Of a stretch of DNA of 12,336 nt, positions 1 through 6,163 are shown piece after piece. The position numbers were made by a program, and so were the translations under genes. The DNA comes from an uncultured Phycisphaerales bacterium (GTDB taxonomy: Bacteria; Planctomycetota; Phycisphaerae; Sedimentisphaerales; Anaerobacaceae). The stretch is from the NCBI GenBank assembly GCA_937868145.1, contig CALMMH010000953.1, positions 1 through 12,336 on the forward strand, given 5' to 3'. Every line of letters begins with the position of its first letter. Position 1 is the first letter of the stretch. The notes beneath the pieces were generated by a model, which saw nothing but the letters and a program-made list of their open reading frames with translations, was not told the DNA's origin and did not search any database.

Positions 1-725
1 CTCTTGAGGTACTGCAAAGGCGACGCGGAAGTGACCGCCTTGAAGTTGTGGTGGAACGCCGAGACGCTCATATTCGCCTCTTTTGCCAGGGTCTCCACGT
101 CGAACTCCTTGTCGTATTCCTTGTGGAAGCGACGCAGGATGCGCGCGATCTGATTGAAACGGCTGTGCCGGGCCACCAATGCCCGCAGGGCGCCGCCCTG
201 CTCGCCGCACAGGACCCGGTAGATGATCTCCCGCACGATCTGCGGCCCGAGGATCCGACTGTCCATGGGGGATCGGAGGCATTCGAGCAGTCGAACCATC
301 GCGTCGATCAGTTCCTCGGTGAGCACGGACGAGTACACGCCTCGCACGGCGCCGGGGACTTCGTCGTCGTCCTCCATGCCTATGAGCAATTCGTGCAGCG
401 TGACGGGCGGCACGTCGATGGCCACGCCCAGCAGCGGCTTCTGCGGCGTAGCCTGTGTCTCGCACTCCACCGGCAGCGGCACCGAGAGCACGAGGTAGTT
501 GCAGGCGTCGTAGGTGAAGACCTGATCGCCCAGGTAGACCCGCTTCCTGCCCTGCCCGACGATGATGATGCACGGATCATAGACGATCGGAGTCCGCGGG
601 AGGGATGCATCGGCCCGCATGAAACGCACGCCCTCCAGCGGCGAAGGTGAACGCCCTTCCCGCCGGATCAGAGACTCCAGCAAAGGAACCAGCCGGTTGG
701 TCGATGTCTTCTCCTTGATCTTCAT
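1..725 (-). CDS. AraC-family transcriptional regulator (3' end cut by window edge)
   Basis: Translated on the minus strand, this gives 241 residues open through the window edge; about 50-60 C-terminal residues are missing compared with the usual ~300. Residues ~25-180 resemble the AraC_N effector-sensing domain: an early PCIIIVGQG stretch at 51-59, then YLGDQVFTYD, then an IDVPPV segment at 103-108. Residues ~190-241 hold the first helix-turn-helix of the AraC DNA-binding domain (RILRRFHKEYDKEF, then LAKEANMSVSAFHHNFK); the second helix-turn-helix lies outside the window. The ATG at 725 is preceded by GAGGAG (733-738) with a 7-nt spacer, which fixes the start. Only a weak promoter candidate is seen (AGACAA 790-795 and AATGTA 769-774 on the plus strand, 15-nt spacer). 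The gene is divergent from the aldo/keto reductase at 925. AraC_N regulators such as E. coli YqhC control neighbouring reductases, so local regulation is a reasonable inference. The inducer cannot be told from sequence. Confidence 0.9.
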   Translation of the reverse strand, partial: MKIKEKTSTNRLVPLLESLIRREGRSPSPLEGVRFMRADASLPRTPIVYDPCIIIVGQGRKRVYLGDQVFTYDACNYLVLSVPLPVECETQATPQKPLLGVAIDVPPVTLHELLIGMEDDDEVPGAVRGVYSSVLTEELIDAMVRLLECLRSPMDSRILGPQIVREIIYRVLCGEQGGALRALVARHSRFNQIARILRRFHKEYDKEFDVETLAKEANMSVSAFHHNFKAVTSASPLQYLK

Positions 726-732
726 GTCGGCG

Positions 733-738
733 CTCCTC
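733..738 (-). promoter_or_regulatory. Ribosome binding site of the AraC-type regulator
   Basis: On the minus strand this reads GAGGAG, 7 nt before the ATG at 725. It supports this start codon. Confidence 0.75.
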
Positions 739-850
739 GGAAGATGCTCGATTGTCCAGTTCTGAAGGAATGTAGCAGATTCAAGCGAGAGACAACACCT
801 GATTCTCCCGTTCTCGCCAGAATTAGGCAAGACATCGGCACGAATGGGTA

Positions 851-879
851 TTGAGTGTCCCCCCGGCCATTTCTATCAT
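851..879 (+). promoter_or_regulatory. Predicted sigma70-like promoter of the aldo/keto reductase gene
   Basis: TTGAGT (851-856) and TATCAT (874-879) are separated by 17 bp, matching the -35 and -10 consensus at 4/6 and 5/6 positions. Transcription would start near 886, leaving a leader of about 39 nt that contains AGGAG. The promoter lies in the divergent region shared with the AraC-type regulator, where an AraC binding site would be expected; no clear operator repeat was recognised by eye. Confidence 0.55.
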
Positions 880-910
880 GCTTAGTCTGAAGAAACGATC
901 TACAACGAAT

Positions 911-915
911 AGGAG
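911..915 (+). promoter_or_regulatory. Ribosome binding site deciding a GTG start
   Basis: AGGAG sits 9 nt before the GTG at 925. It favours this GTG over the in-frame ATG at 940, which lacks such a site. Confidence 0.7.
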
Positions 916-924
916 AAAACGAAC

Positions 925-2127
925 GTGCAGTACAGAACGATGCCGAAAAACGGGGACAAGCTCTCCATACTCGGATTTGGGTGCATGCGTCTGCCGATGA
1001 AGGACGGAAGGATTGACGAAGAGCGGGCGATCCGACAGATTCGCCACGCCATCGACAGCGGGGTCAACTACGTGGACACGGCCTGGCCGTACCACGGCGG
1101 CGAAAGCGAACGCCTCCTTGGCAAGGCCCTGAAGGACGGCTATCGGGACAAGGTGAAACTGGCGACGAAACTGCCCTCCTGGATGATTAAGAGCCGCGAG
1201 GACATGGATCGATACCTGGCGGCCCAATTGGAGAAACTGGGCACCGACCACATCGACTACTACCTGCTTCACTCGCTCAACGGGGCTTCGTGGGACATCC
1301 TCGACGGCTTCGGCGCGATCGATTTCCTCGACGCAGCGAAGGCGGACGGACGTATCGTCAACCCAGGCTTCTCGTTTCACGGCATGAGGCCGGACTTCAT
1401 GCGGATTGTAGACGCCTACCCCTGGGTGTTCTGCCAGATTCAGTACAACTACCTGGACCGCGAGTACCAGGCGGGCGTCGAGGGTCTGGAATACGCCGCG
1501 TCGAAAGGCCTGGGCGTAATCGTCATGGAGCCCCTTCGCGGCGGCAATCTCGGCGTCGCGGCGCCGCCGGCGGTCGAGGCCGTCTGGAATGAATCGCCGA
1601 CGCGGCGCACGCCGGCGGAATGGGCATTCCGATGGCTTTGGAATCAGCCGGAGGTGACGGTGGTCCTTTCCGGCATGAACGACGAAGCCCAGGTCGAGGA
1701 GAACCTGGCCATCGCCGACACCGCTCACGCCGGGACGCTCAGCGAACAGGAACTGTCCCTGATCGAGCGAGCCGGCCGCAAGTACCGAGAACTGATGAAA
1801 GTCGGCTGCACCGGCTGCGGCTACTGCATGCCCTGCCCCGCCGGTGTAATGATCCCGATCTGTTTCGAGGAGTACAACCGCTACCACATGTTCGGCAAAG
1901 GGGAAGACGTGAAGTTCCGATACGCCCTGCGGATGAGCGGCGAACTGGTCGACGGCAAGCCCGGGTACGCATCCCAGTGCGTCCGATGCGGCGCGTGCCT
2001 GGAAAAGTGTCCCCAGCAGATCCGCATTCCCGAGCGCCTGGCCGAAGTCGCGGCGGAGATGGACGGTCCGCAACTGGAGGGACGGCTGGCGGCCGCCCGG
2101 ACGATCTTCAAGATCGAGGCGAAGTGA
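925..2127 (+). CDS. Aldo/keto reductase with C-terminal 4Fe-4S ferredoxin-like domain
   Basis: 400 residues with a GTG start and AGGAG upstream. Residues 1 to ~280 form an aldo/keto reductase barrel. The expected catalytic tetrad is readable as D51 (VDTA), Y56 (WPYHGG), K82 (LATKLP) and H116 (YYLLHSLN). The segment near 245-265 (VVLSGMNDEAQVEENL) is the usual late-barrel cofactor region. The tail carries two cysteine clusters: C295-x2-C298-x2-C301-x2-C304-P, and C352-x2-C355-x2-C358-x3-C362-P, each fitting a 4Fe-4S site. This architecture matches the COG1453 'oxidoreductase of the aldo/keto reductase family', common in anaerobes and cytoplasmic. It probably couples a carbonyl/alcohol or sugar-type redox step to electron transfer through the clusters; the substrate is unknown. 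No membrane or signal segment is seen. The gene is monocistronic as far as visible, ending 56 bp before the convergent NIF3-family gene. Confidence 0.93.
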   Translation: MQYRTMPKNGDKLSILGFGCMRLPMKDGRIDEERAIRQIRHAIDSGVNYVDTAWPYHGGESERLLGKALKDGYRDKVKLATKLPSWMIKSREDMDRYLAAQLEKLGTDHIDYYLLHSLNGASWDILDGFGAIDFLDAAKADGRIVNPGFSFHGMRPDFMRIVDAYPWVFCQIQYNYLDREYQAGVEGLEYAASKGLGVIVMEPLRGGNLGVAAPPAVEAVWNESPTRRTPAEWAFRWLWNQPEVTVVLSGMNDEAQVEENLAIADTAHAGTLSEQELSLIERAGRKYRELMKVGCTGCGYCMPCPAGVMIPICFEEYNRYHMFGKGEDVKFRYALRMSGELVDGKPGYASQCVRCGACLEKCPQQIRIPERLAEVAAEMDGPQLEGRLAAARTIFKIEAK

Positions 2128-2155
2128 CGTTTCGAATTCCGGGCGGCGCATCCCA

Positions 2156-2178
2156 TCATCGCGGCCGTCGCCCGATGA
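2156..2178. terminator. Possible hairpin between convergent genes
   Basis: TCATCG (2156-2161) and CGATGA (2173-2178) form a perfect 6-bp stem around an 11-nt loop. It lies in the 56-bp gap between the stops of the aldo/keto reductase and the NIF3-family gene, where a bidirectional terminator would be placed. No T-tract follows on either strand, so a classical intrinsic terminator is not established. Confidence 0.25.
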
Positions 2179-2183
2179 GATCG

Positions 2184-3074
2184 TCACGCGTGGATGGTCG
2201 CGAACATGCATTTTTGGCTGATGTGGTGGACCGGGATGGCGGGGTACTTCTCTCGGAGGTGATTGGCCAGTTGGACCATGCCGACCTCTTCGGCGCAGGG
2301 GTGATTCACCACGATCACCGGGTAGCCCATGTCGAGGGCCATCGCGCCGTCGCTCCAGTAGGTGAAACCGTCGTCGGTGCAGAGGGCGAGGTCCGCCTTC
2401 AACTCCGTGACCATCGTTCGGAATGACGTGATCGCGCCGGTGCCGATGGCGACCGTGCGAACCGTCTTGTCGGCCGGGCCAACCAGTTGCACGCCGTTCT
2501 GTCCCAGGGGGGCGACCTTAGCCGCGACCTGCCTGGCCAACTCTCCGGCCGGGGTCGGCGGCAATTCATAGACGCGGTAAAACGTCTGCTGTCTCACGAC
2601 CTTCGTCCAGCCCAGATATTGTCCCCAGGCGTCGGGGATGCCGATGCCCGGCACGCGATCCCAGACATCGTGGCAGCGAATGATCGTCAACTCGTTCTCC
2701 TCGATAAACGCCTTCTTTCGCCTGGCGACTTCGAAGGAGAAGACTGACTGGTCAGTGTCAGTGTGGTTATAGTAGGTCGGCTCATGGGTCACGAACAGGT
2801 TGCAGCCCTTCGCGACGGCCTCGCGCAGCGCGTCGAAGTAGCTCATCCAGGCGACCGCGATGCCTTTGACGGGCGTCTCGGGTCGGCCGGACTTGAACGT
2901 ATCGACCGTGTCCTGCGGATCGATCCACTCACGTCCCAGACTCCGCAGGTGCTCGTGCACATCCCCGGCGGTGAGTCTCCTGGCCGAACCGGCAGCGGCG
3001 GACAAGGAACTCGCCGCCAGCCACATTCCGGCCCCGCCCAGCATGCTCGTTCTTACGAATTCGCGGCGGTCCAT
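2184..3074 (-). CDS. NIF3-family dinuclear metal protein with twin-arginine signal
   Basis: 296 residues from the ATG at 3074. The N-terminus has twin arginines (DRREFVRTS, R3-R4), then a hydrophobic stretch and Ala-rich region (~11-30), a typical Tat signal. The rest resembles the NIF3 / 'GTP cyclohydrolase 1 type 2' fold. NLFVTHEP (93-99) corresponds to the usual THHP metal motif, RCHDVWD (133-139) to HTNLD, and NHPCAE (257-262) to the GHYATE-type motif. Predicted ligands are H97, D139, H258 and E262. Position 98 is Glu where the family usually has the second His. NIF3 proteins are usually cytoplasmic, poorly characterised and metal-binding; the Tat signal implies export of a folded, metal-loaded protein. 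The gene follows the ADP-ribosylglycohydrolase-fold gene with a 5-bp gap. An alternative in-frame GTG at 3083 would overlap the upstream stop as GTGA and add three residues. Neither start has a strong ribosome site, which suggests translational coupling. Substrate unknown. Confidence 0.85.
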   Translation of the reverse strand: MDRREFVRTSMLGGAGMWLAASSLSAAAGSARRLTAGDVHEHLRSLGREWIDPQDTVDTFKSGRPETPVKGIAVAWMSYFDALREAVAKGCNLFVTHEPTYYNHTDTDQSVFSFEVARRKKAFIEENELTIIRCHDVWDRVPGIGIPDAWGQYLGWTKVVRQQTFYRVYELPPTPAGELARQVAAKVAPLGQNGVQLVGPADKTVRTVAIGTGAITSFRTMVTELKADLALCTDDGFTYWSDGAMALDMGYPVIVVNHPCAEEVGMVQLANHLREKYPAIPVHHISQKCMFATIHA

Positions 3075-3079
3075 ACGGG

Positions 3080-4789
3080 TCACTCGCTCACGATCGTGAT
3101 TTGGGACCACAGCCCGGCCTCGAAGCGCCAGCCGGTGGGCTCGTTCACCAGCTCCAGCTTCACGCTCTTGCCCGCGAACTTCGTCAGATCGACGTCCACC
3201 TCGGTCCAGCCCAGCGTCGTGGTGTCCGGGCCGACGGTCTTTCGGATCAACTGCTCGCCGTTGGCCCGAACGATCAGGTCCCAGTCGCCTCGGGCGTCGT
3301 GACCGACTTCGAGCTTCAGGCTGCTCTTTTTGTTCGCAGGCAGGTTCACAGTCTTGGTGAGGACGCAACCGACCGTCTGGCTGAGCGGATGGGTCAGCAG
3401 GACGTTCTGGCGACCCCGTAGTTCCTCGCGCAGGCCGGGCTCCATATCGGGGCCGCACTTGCCGATCTTCCAGCCGGGGGCGAAGCTCTCGACGGCCTTG
3501 GACAGGTCCACGCCGCTCTCGGCGGTGATCTGAGCCATCTCTTTCTCCGTATAGCGGCTGCCCATCGCGGCCTTGGGCTCCCAGCACTGCTCCAGCGGCG
3601 TCGGATTGGGGTCCTGTCGCGAAATCGTGAAATGCTCGGCGCCCTGGTCATCGACGGCGATCTTGCCGCCGCAGTTGACCACGGCCTGGCGGGCCAATTT
3701 CTCACAGACCCTGACGAGCGTCGGGAAGTTGTACGGCGTGTGACTGAACTTGCCCGACGGATCCAACGCGACCTTGAACTTGTCCGGCAGGTTCTTGAAG
3801 CCGACGGTCGTAAACAGGATGCCGGCGGCGTTGGACGGATTGCAGTCGGAATCCTGGCCGCAACGACACGTGATGACGATCGTCTTGTCGAGGTCGCCAT
3901 CGCCATAGAGCAATCCCATCACGATGTACGCGCCGTTGATCTTGGCGTCGATGTTGAACTCGTCCTGGGCGCCGCCGCAGGAGAACCGGCGATTCTGTGC
4001 GTTGAGCTGGTATTTTTCGTTCACCAACTGCCAGGTCTTGGCCCAGTCGTCGGGATACTTCGCATGCCAGCGGAGGACGTCGCTGATGCACTGATGGTAC
4101 AGGCTGTCCTGGGGAATGCAGCGGAGCCCCGCCTCCACGACCTTGACGATGTCGTTCTCGAAGAAGGCCTCGGCGTACATCCCGCCGACGAACTGGCCGC
4201 CGTAGAGGCCGTCGCCATAGTTCATCAGGCGGCCGAACACCTCGCCCAACTGGATGGCGACGTTGGGCATGCCCGGCGCGATCAGGCCGGCGAAATCGGC
4301 CTCGATCTGGTAGTCGATGTCGTCGGCGTGGGAGTTGAACTTCGGATGTCCCGAATCCGGCGGCGCGATCCCGGCCCGGAGGTTGTCCCGTCCGGCCAGG
4401 TTGGCGTGCCAGAGCGGATAGCCGCTGTTGGCGAAGTCGATGCCCGCCTGACGGATCGAGACGCCGAAACCGTGGACCTCCAGCGTCCGCACGAAGGTCA
4501 TCTCCACATAGATGTCGTCCTGTTGGAATTGGTTGATCAGAGCCGGCTCCCACTGGGGCATCTTGTCTTGAGGAATGATCGCGCCTTTGTACTGAAACTC
4601 GGTGGATCCGCCCCAGCCGACGCCGGCCATCTGGCCGATCCAGCCGGCCTTCATCTTATCGACGTACTGCTCCACGCTGATCCGGCGCGTTTGCGCCTGG
4701 CGCAGGCGGCTCGCCCGCAAACTGCTGCAACCGAAGAGCCCGACCAGAACGAGGATCACGGCAATCGTCAGGATGACACCACGCTTCAT
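3080..4789 (-). CDS. Lipoprotein of the ADP-ribosylglycohydrolase fold with C-terminal beta-sandwich-like region
   Basis: 569 residues. Residues 1-21 are a lipoprotein signal: KR, a hydrophobic core, then LFGC with C21 as the lipidated cysteine. Residues ~38-400 resemble the ADP-ribosylglycohydrolase (DraG/ARH) family. An early GWIGQMAGVGWG segment (49-60) corresponds to the family's first helix, QQDDIY (D91, D92) to the first metal motif, and GQDSDCNPSN (D313, D315) to the second, Gly-x-Asp-x-Asp-like motif. Residues ~440-569 look different: alternating beta-type segments (SLKLEVGHDARGDWDLIVRA; a WTEVDVDL stretch; NEPTGWRFEAGLW) suggesting a jelly-roll or galactose-binding-like module. Known family members remove ADP-ribose from proteins or cleave related glycosidic bonds. 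With export and a possible sugar-binding tail, an extracytoplasmic glycosidic substrate is plausible but inferred. AAGGAG (4797-4802) lies 7 nt before the ATG. It heads the pair with the NIF3-family gene and has its own promoter. Confidence 0.85.
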   Translation of the reverse strand: MKRGVILTIAVILVLVGLFGCSSLRASRLRQAQTRRISVEQYVDKMKAGWIGQMAGVGWGGSTEFQYKGAIIPQDKMPQWEPALINQFQQDDIYVEMTFVRTLEVHGFGVSIRQAGIDFANSGYPLWHANLAGRDNLRAGIAPPDSGHPKFNSHADDIDYQIEADFAGLIAPGMPNVAIQLGEVFGRLMNYGDGLYGGQFVGGMYAEAFFENDIVKVVEAGLRCIPQDSLYHQCISDVLRWHAKYPDDWAKTWQLVNEKYQLNAQNRRFSCGGAQDEFNIDAKINGAYIVMGLLYGDGDLDKTIVITCRCGQDSDCNPSNAAGILFTTVGFKNLPDKFKVALDPSGKFSHTPYNFPTLVRVCEKLARQAVVNCGGKIAVDDQGAEHFTISRQDPNPTPLEQCWEPKAAMGSRYTEKEMAQITAESGVDLSKAVESFAPGWKIGKCGPDMEPGLREELRGRQNVLLTHPLSQTVGCVLTKTVNLPANKKSSLKLEVGHDARGDWDLIVRANGEQLIRKTVGPDTTTLGWTEVDVDLTKFAGKSVKLELVNEPTGWRFEAGLWSQITIVSE

Positions 4790-4796
4790 GACAAAT

Positions 4797-4802
4797 CTCC
4801 TT
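4797..4802 (-). promoter_or_regulatory. Strong ribosome binding site of the ADP-ribosylglycohydrolase-fold gene
   Basis: On the minus strand this reads AAGGAG, 7 nt before the ATG at 4789. It matches the anti-Shine-Dalgarno consensus and fixes the start. Confidence 0.8.
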
Positions 4803-4886
4803 CAGCTCGTGCATTCAACGCGGACCGCGTCTACGGCGAGAACCCATCCACCCGGCCTCGGAAGCCCAAGAACCGACGCGGGGTTT

Positions 4887-4915
4887 TTTATATCGTGCAG
4901 GGCTGCCCGAGTAAA
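4887..4915 (-). promoter_or_regulatory. Predicted sigma70-like promoter of the minus-strand pair
   Basis: On the minus strand, TTTACT (plus coordinates 4910-4915) and TATAAA (4887-4892) are separated by 17 bp, matching consensus at 4/6 and 5/6. It would give a leader of roughly 90 nt before the ATG at 4789. It stands back to back with the plus-strand promoter at 4954-4981, 38 bp away. Confidence 0.5.
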
Positions 4916-4953
4916 GCAAAAACGGCCCAGACTCTCCAATCCGAAACTGGTCG

Positions 4954-4981
4954 TTGAAATGCATACGAAGGCCGGTATAAT
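4954..4981 (+). promoter_or_regulatory. Predicted strong sigma70-like promoter of the envelope gene run
   Basis: TTGAAA (4954-4959) and a perfect TATAAT (4976-4981) are separated by 16 bp. This is the best promoter match in the window. Transcription would start near 4988, giving a leader of about 95 nt before the bamD-like ATG. It probably drives the whole plus-strand run that starts at 5083. Confidence 0.65.
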
Positions 4982-5008
4982 GGCGGGGTGCCGGAAAGGA
5001 GTCCCTAT

Positions 5009-5045
5009 CGCCTTTTGTTGGCGTCGGGGGAACCCTCTGGGTTCC
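5009..5045 (+). promoter_or_regulatory. Two adjacent hairpins in the leader of the bamD-like gene
   Basis: CGCC (5009-5012) pairs with GGCG (5020-5023) around a 7-nt T-rich loop. GGAACCC (5029-5035) pairs perfectly with GGGTTCC (5039-5045) around a 3-nt loop. Both lie between the predicted transcription start and the ATG at 5083. No T-tract follows, so they are not a clear terminator. They may be an mRNA leader structure or a copy of a dispersed palindromic repeat; no known riboswitch class was recognised. Confidence 0.45.
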
Positions 5046-5082
5046 AGGCCGGCGTTGTCAATGTTTTTGGCGGGCAGAGAAA

Positions 5083-6108
5083 ATGGCGAAACACTGGATG
5101 TGGTTGGGAGGCCCGGACACAACGTGTCACGCAGGCGCTCTCCTGCTCGGTCTGATCCTGGCGATCGTGGCCTCCTGTTGCCACAGCGCAAGGGCCGAGA
5201 CCTGGCGGCTCAAGGGGGGCGAAAAACTGGAGTCGCTGACGGATGATCCCCAGGAGCAGTATCAGCAGGCCATCGCCGAACTCAAGAAGCTCGTCCAGGA
5301 AGGAGACGTCTCCGAGGTCAAAGACGCGATCGAGCAGATCAAAGCCGAGTTTCCCGACCGCGTCGGTCCCGACCTCAAGCTGTTTGCCCTGGGCGAAACG
5401 CGGTACTGGCAGGACCGATATAGCAAGGCTCTGGTCAAATACGAGAAGCTCCTGAAGGACTATCCGGGCAGCGAATACGCCGGACTGGCTTTGCAGCGGG
5501 AGTTCGACATGGCCCAGGAGTACCTCGAAGGCCGCAAGAAGGTCGTGCTCGGATTCATCAAGATCTCCGGCTTCGAGGAAGGCGTCGAGCTCATGGAGAA
5601 GATCAGCGACCGCGCAGGCCTGGATGAGCCCAACGGCGTCGGGTTGCGAGCCGCCATCACCATCGCCGAGCAGTACGAAGCGAGGGAGAAATACCTTGAA
5701 GCATACCTCAAGTGGTCGGAGATCGCCTCCTATTGGGAGACCGGCCCTATCGGCAAGCGGGCGTTGTACCGCATGGCGGAAGACAACCTCGCCGCGTACA
5801 ACAAGCCCCCGCTGAAGCTGCGTCCGAACTACGACGCGTCGAAGCTGACGACGGCCAAGACCTATTACGAGAAATTCCTGCTGCTGTATCCTGAGGAGGC
5901 CAAGCAGAACGAGGTTCCGCAGAAGATCCAGCAGATCGACGAGCAGATGGCCTTCAAACAGTACACCCTCGGACGCTACTACCGGCGCACCGGCGAACGG
6001 CAGGCGGCCAATCTCTACTTCGACATGGTCGTCCACAATTGGCCCAAGACCGAGGCCGCAAAGCTGGCCCAGGAGGCCCTTGACGAGGTCCAGGCCGATG
6101 GCAAATAG
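5083..6108 (+). CDS. bamD: BamD-like outer-membrane assembly lipoprotein (TPR family)
   Basis: 341 residues. A long N-terminal hydrophobic segment (~17-31) is followed by VASC (29-32), which fits a lipobox, and by SARA-E at 38/39, which fits ordinary signal peptidase; lipidation at C32 would suit BamD. Residues ~96-140 form a TPR-type unit (ETRYWQDRYSKALVKYEKLL, then DYPGS). The last 53 residues contain a second clear unit, with GRYYRRTGERQAANLYFDMV followed by NWPKTEAAKLAQEAL, which matches the closing repeats of the YfiO/BamD family. E. coli BamD is about 245 residues; this one is longer, with an extended middle region (~140-285) of helical character. Function by family: periplasmic scaffold of the BAM complex that inserts outer-membrane beta-barrels. 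The ribosome site before the ATG is weak (GCAGAGA), and M6 is an alternative start. It is first in the co-oriented run, 55 bp before lptE. It could instead be a generic TPR lipoprotein. Confidence 0.75.
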   Translation: MAKHWMWLGGPDTTCHAGALLLGLILAIVASCCHSARAETWRLKGGEKLESLTDDPQEQYQQAIAELKKLVQEGDVSEVKDAIEQIKAEFPDRVGPDLKLFALGETRYWQDRYSKALVKYEKLLKDYPGSEYAGLALQREFDMAQEYLEGRKKVVLGFIKISGFEEGVELMEKISDRAGLDEPNGVGLRAAITIAEQYEAREKYLEAYLKWSEIASYWETGPIGKRALYRMAEDNLAAYNKPPLKLRPNYDASKLTTAKTYYEKFLLLYPEEAKQNEVPQKIQQIDEQMAFKQYTLGRYYRRTGERQAANLYFDMVVHNWPKTEAAKLAQEALDEVQADGK

Positions 6109-6151
6109 AACCGTTCGAGAGAGAAGCTCGAAATCCGAAGTTCGACCCCGT

Positions 6152-6156
6152 AGGAG
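6152..6156 (+). promoter_or_regulatory. Ribosome binding site deciding the GTG start of lptE
   Basis: AGGAG lies 7 nt before the GTG at 6164. An upstream in-frame ATG at 6098 overlaps the bamD-like gene and would put a long charged stretch before the signal peptide, so the GTG is preferred. Confidence 0.7.
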
Positions 6157-6163
6157 CGGGAAC

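Noticed and set aside
48..650. Plus-strand open frame at the left edge
   Set aside because: It lies opposite the AraC-family gene, which has a good ribosome site and a readable AraC_N plus helix-turn-helix sequence.
823..2211. Long minus-strand open frame opposite the aldo/keto reductase
   Set aside because: It is an antisense shadow of a gene whose catalytic tetrad and Fe-S motifs are all readable on the plus strand.
3075..3587. Upstream extension of the NIF3-family frame into the preceding gene
   Set aside because: The extension overlaps the ADP-ribosylglycohydrolase-fold gene and would bury the twin-arginine signal, so the start at 3074 (or GTG 3083) is preferred.
3632..4957. Long plus-strand open frame opposite the ADP-ribosylglycohydrolase-fold gene
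   Set aside because: It is an antisense shadow; the minus-strand gene has a lipobox, ribosome site and metal motifs.
5005..6036. Minus-strand open frame opposite the bamD-like gene
   Set aside because: It is an antisense shadow of the TPR protein, with Leu/Gly-rich composition and no recognisable domain.
6080..6163. Earlier starts for lptE (TTG 6080 or ATG 6098)
   Set aside because: They overlap the bamD-like gene and would put a long charged stretch before the signal peptide, whereas GTG 6164 has AGGAG 7 nt upstream.
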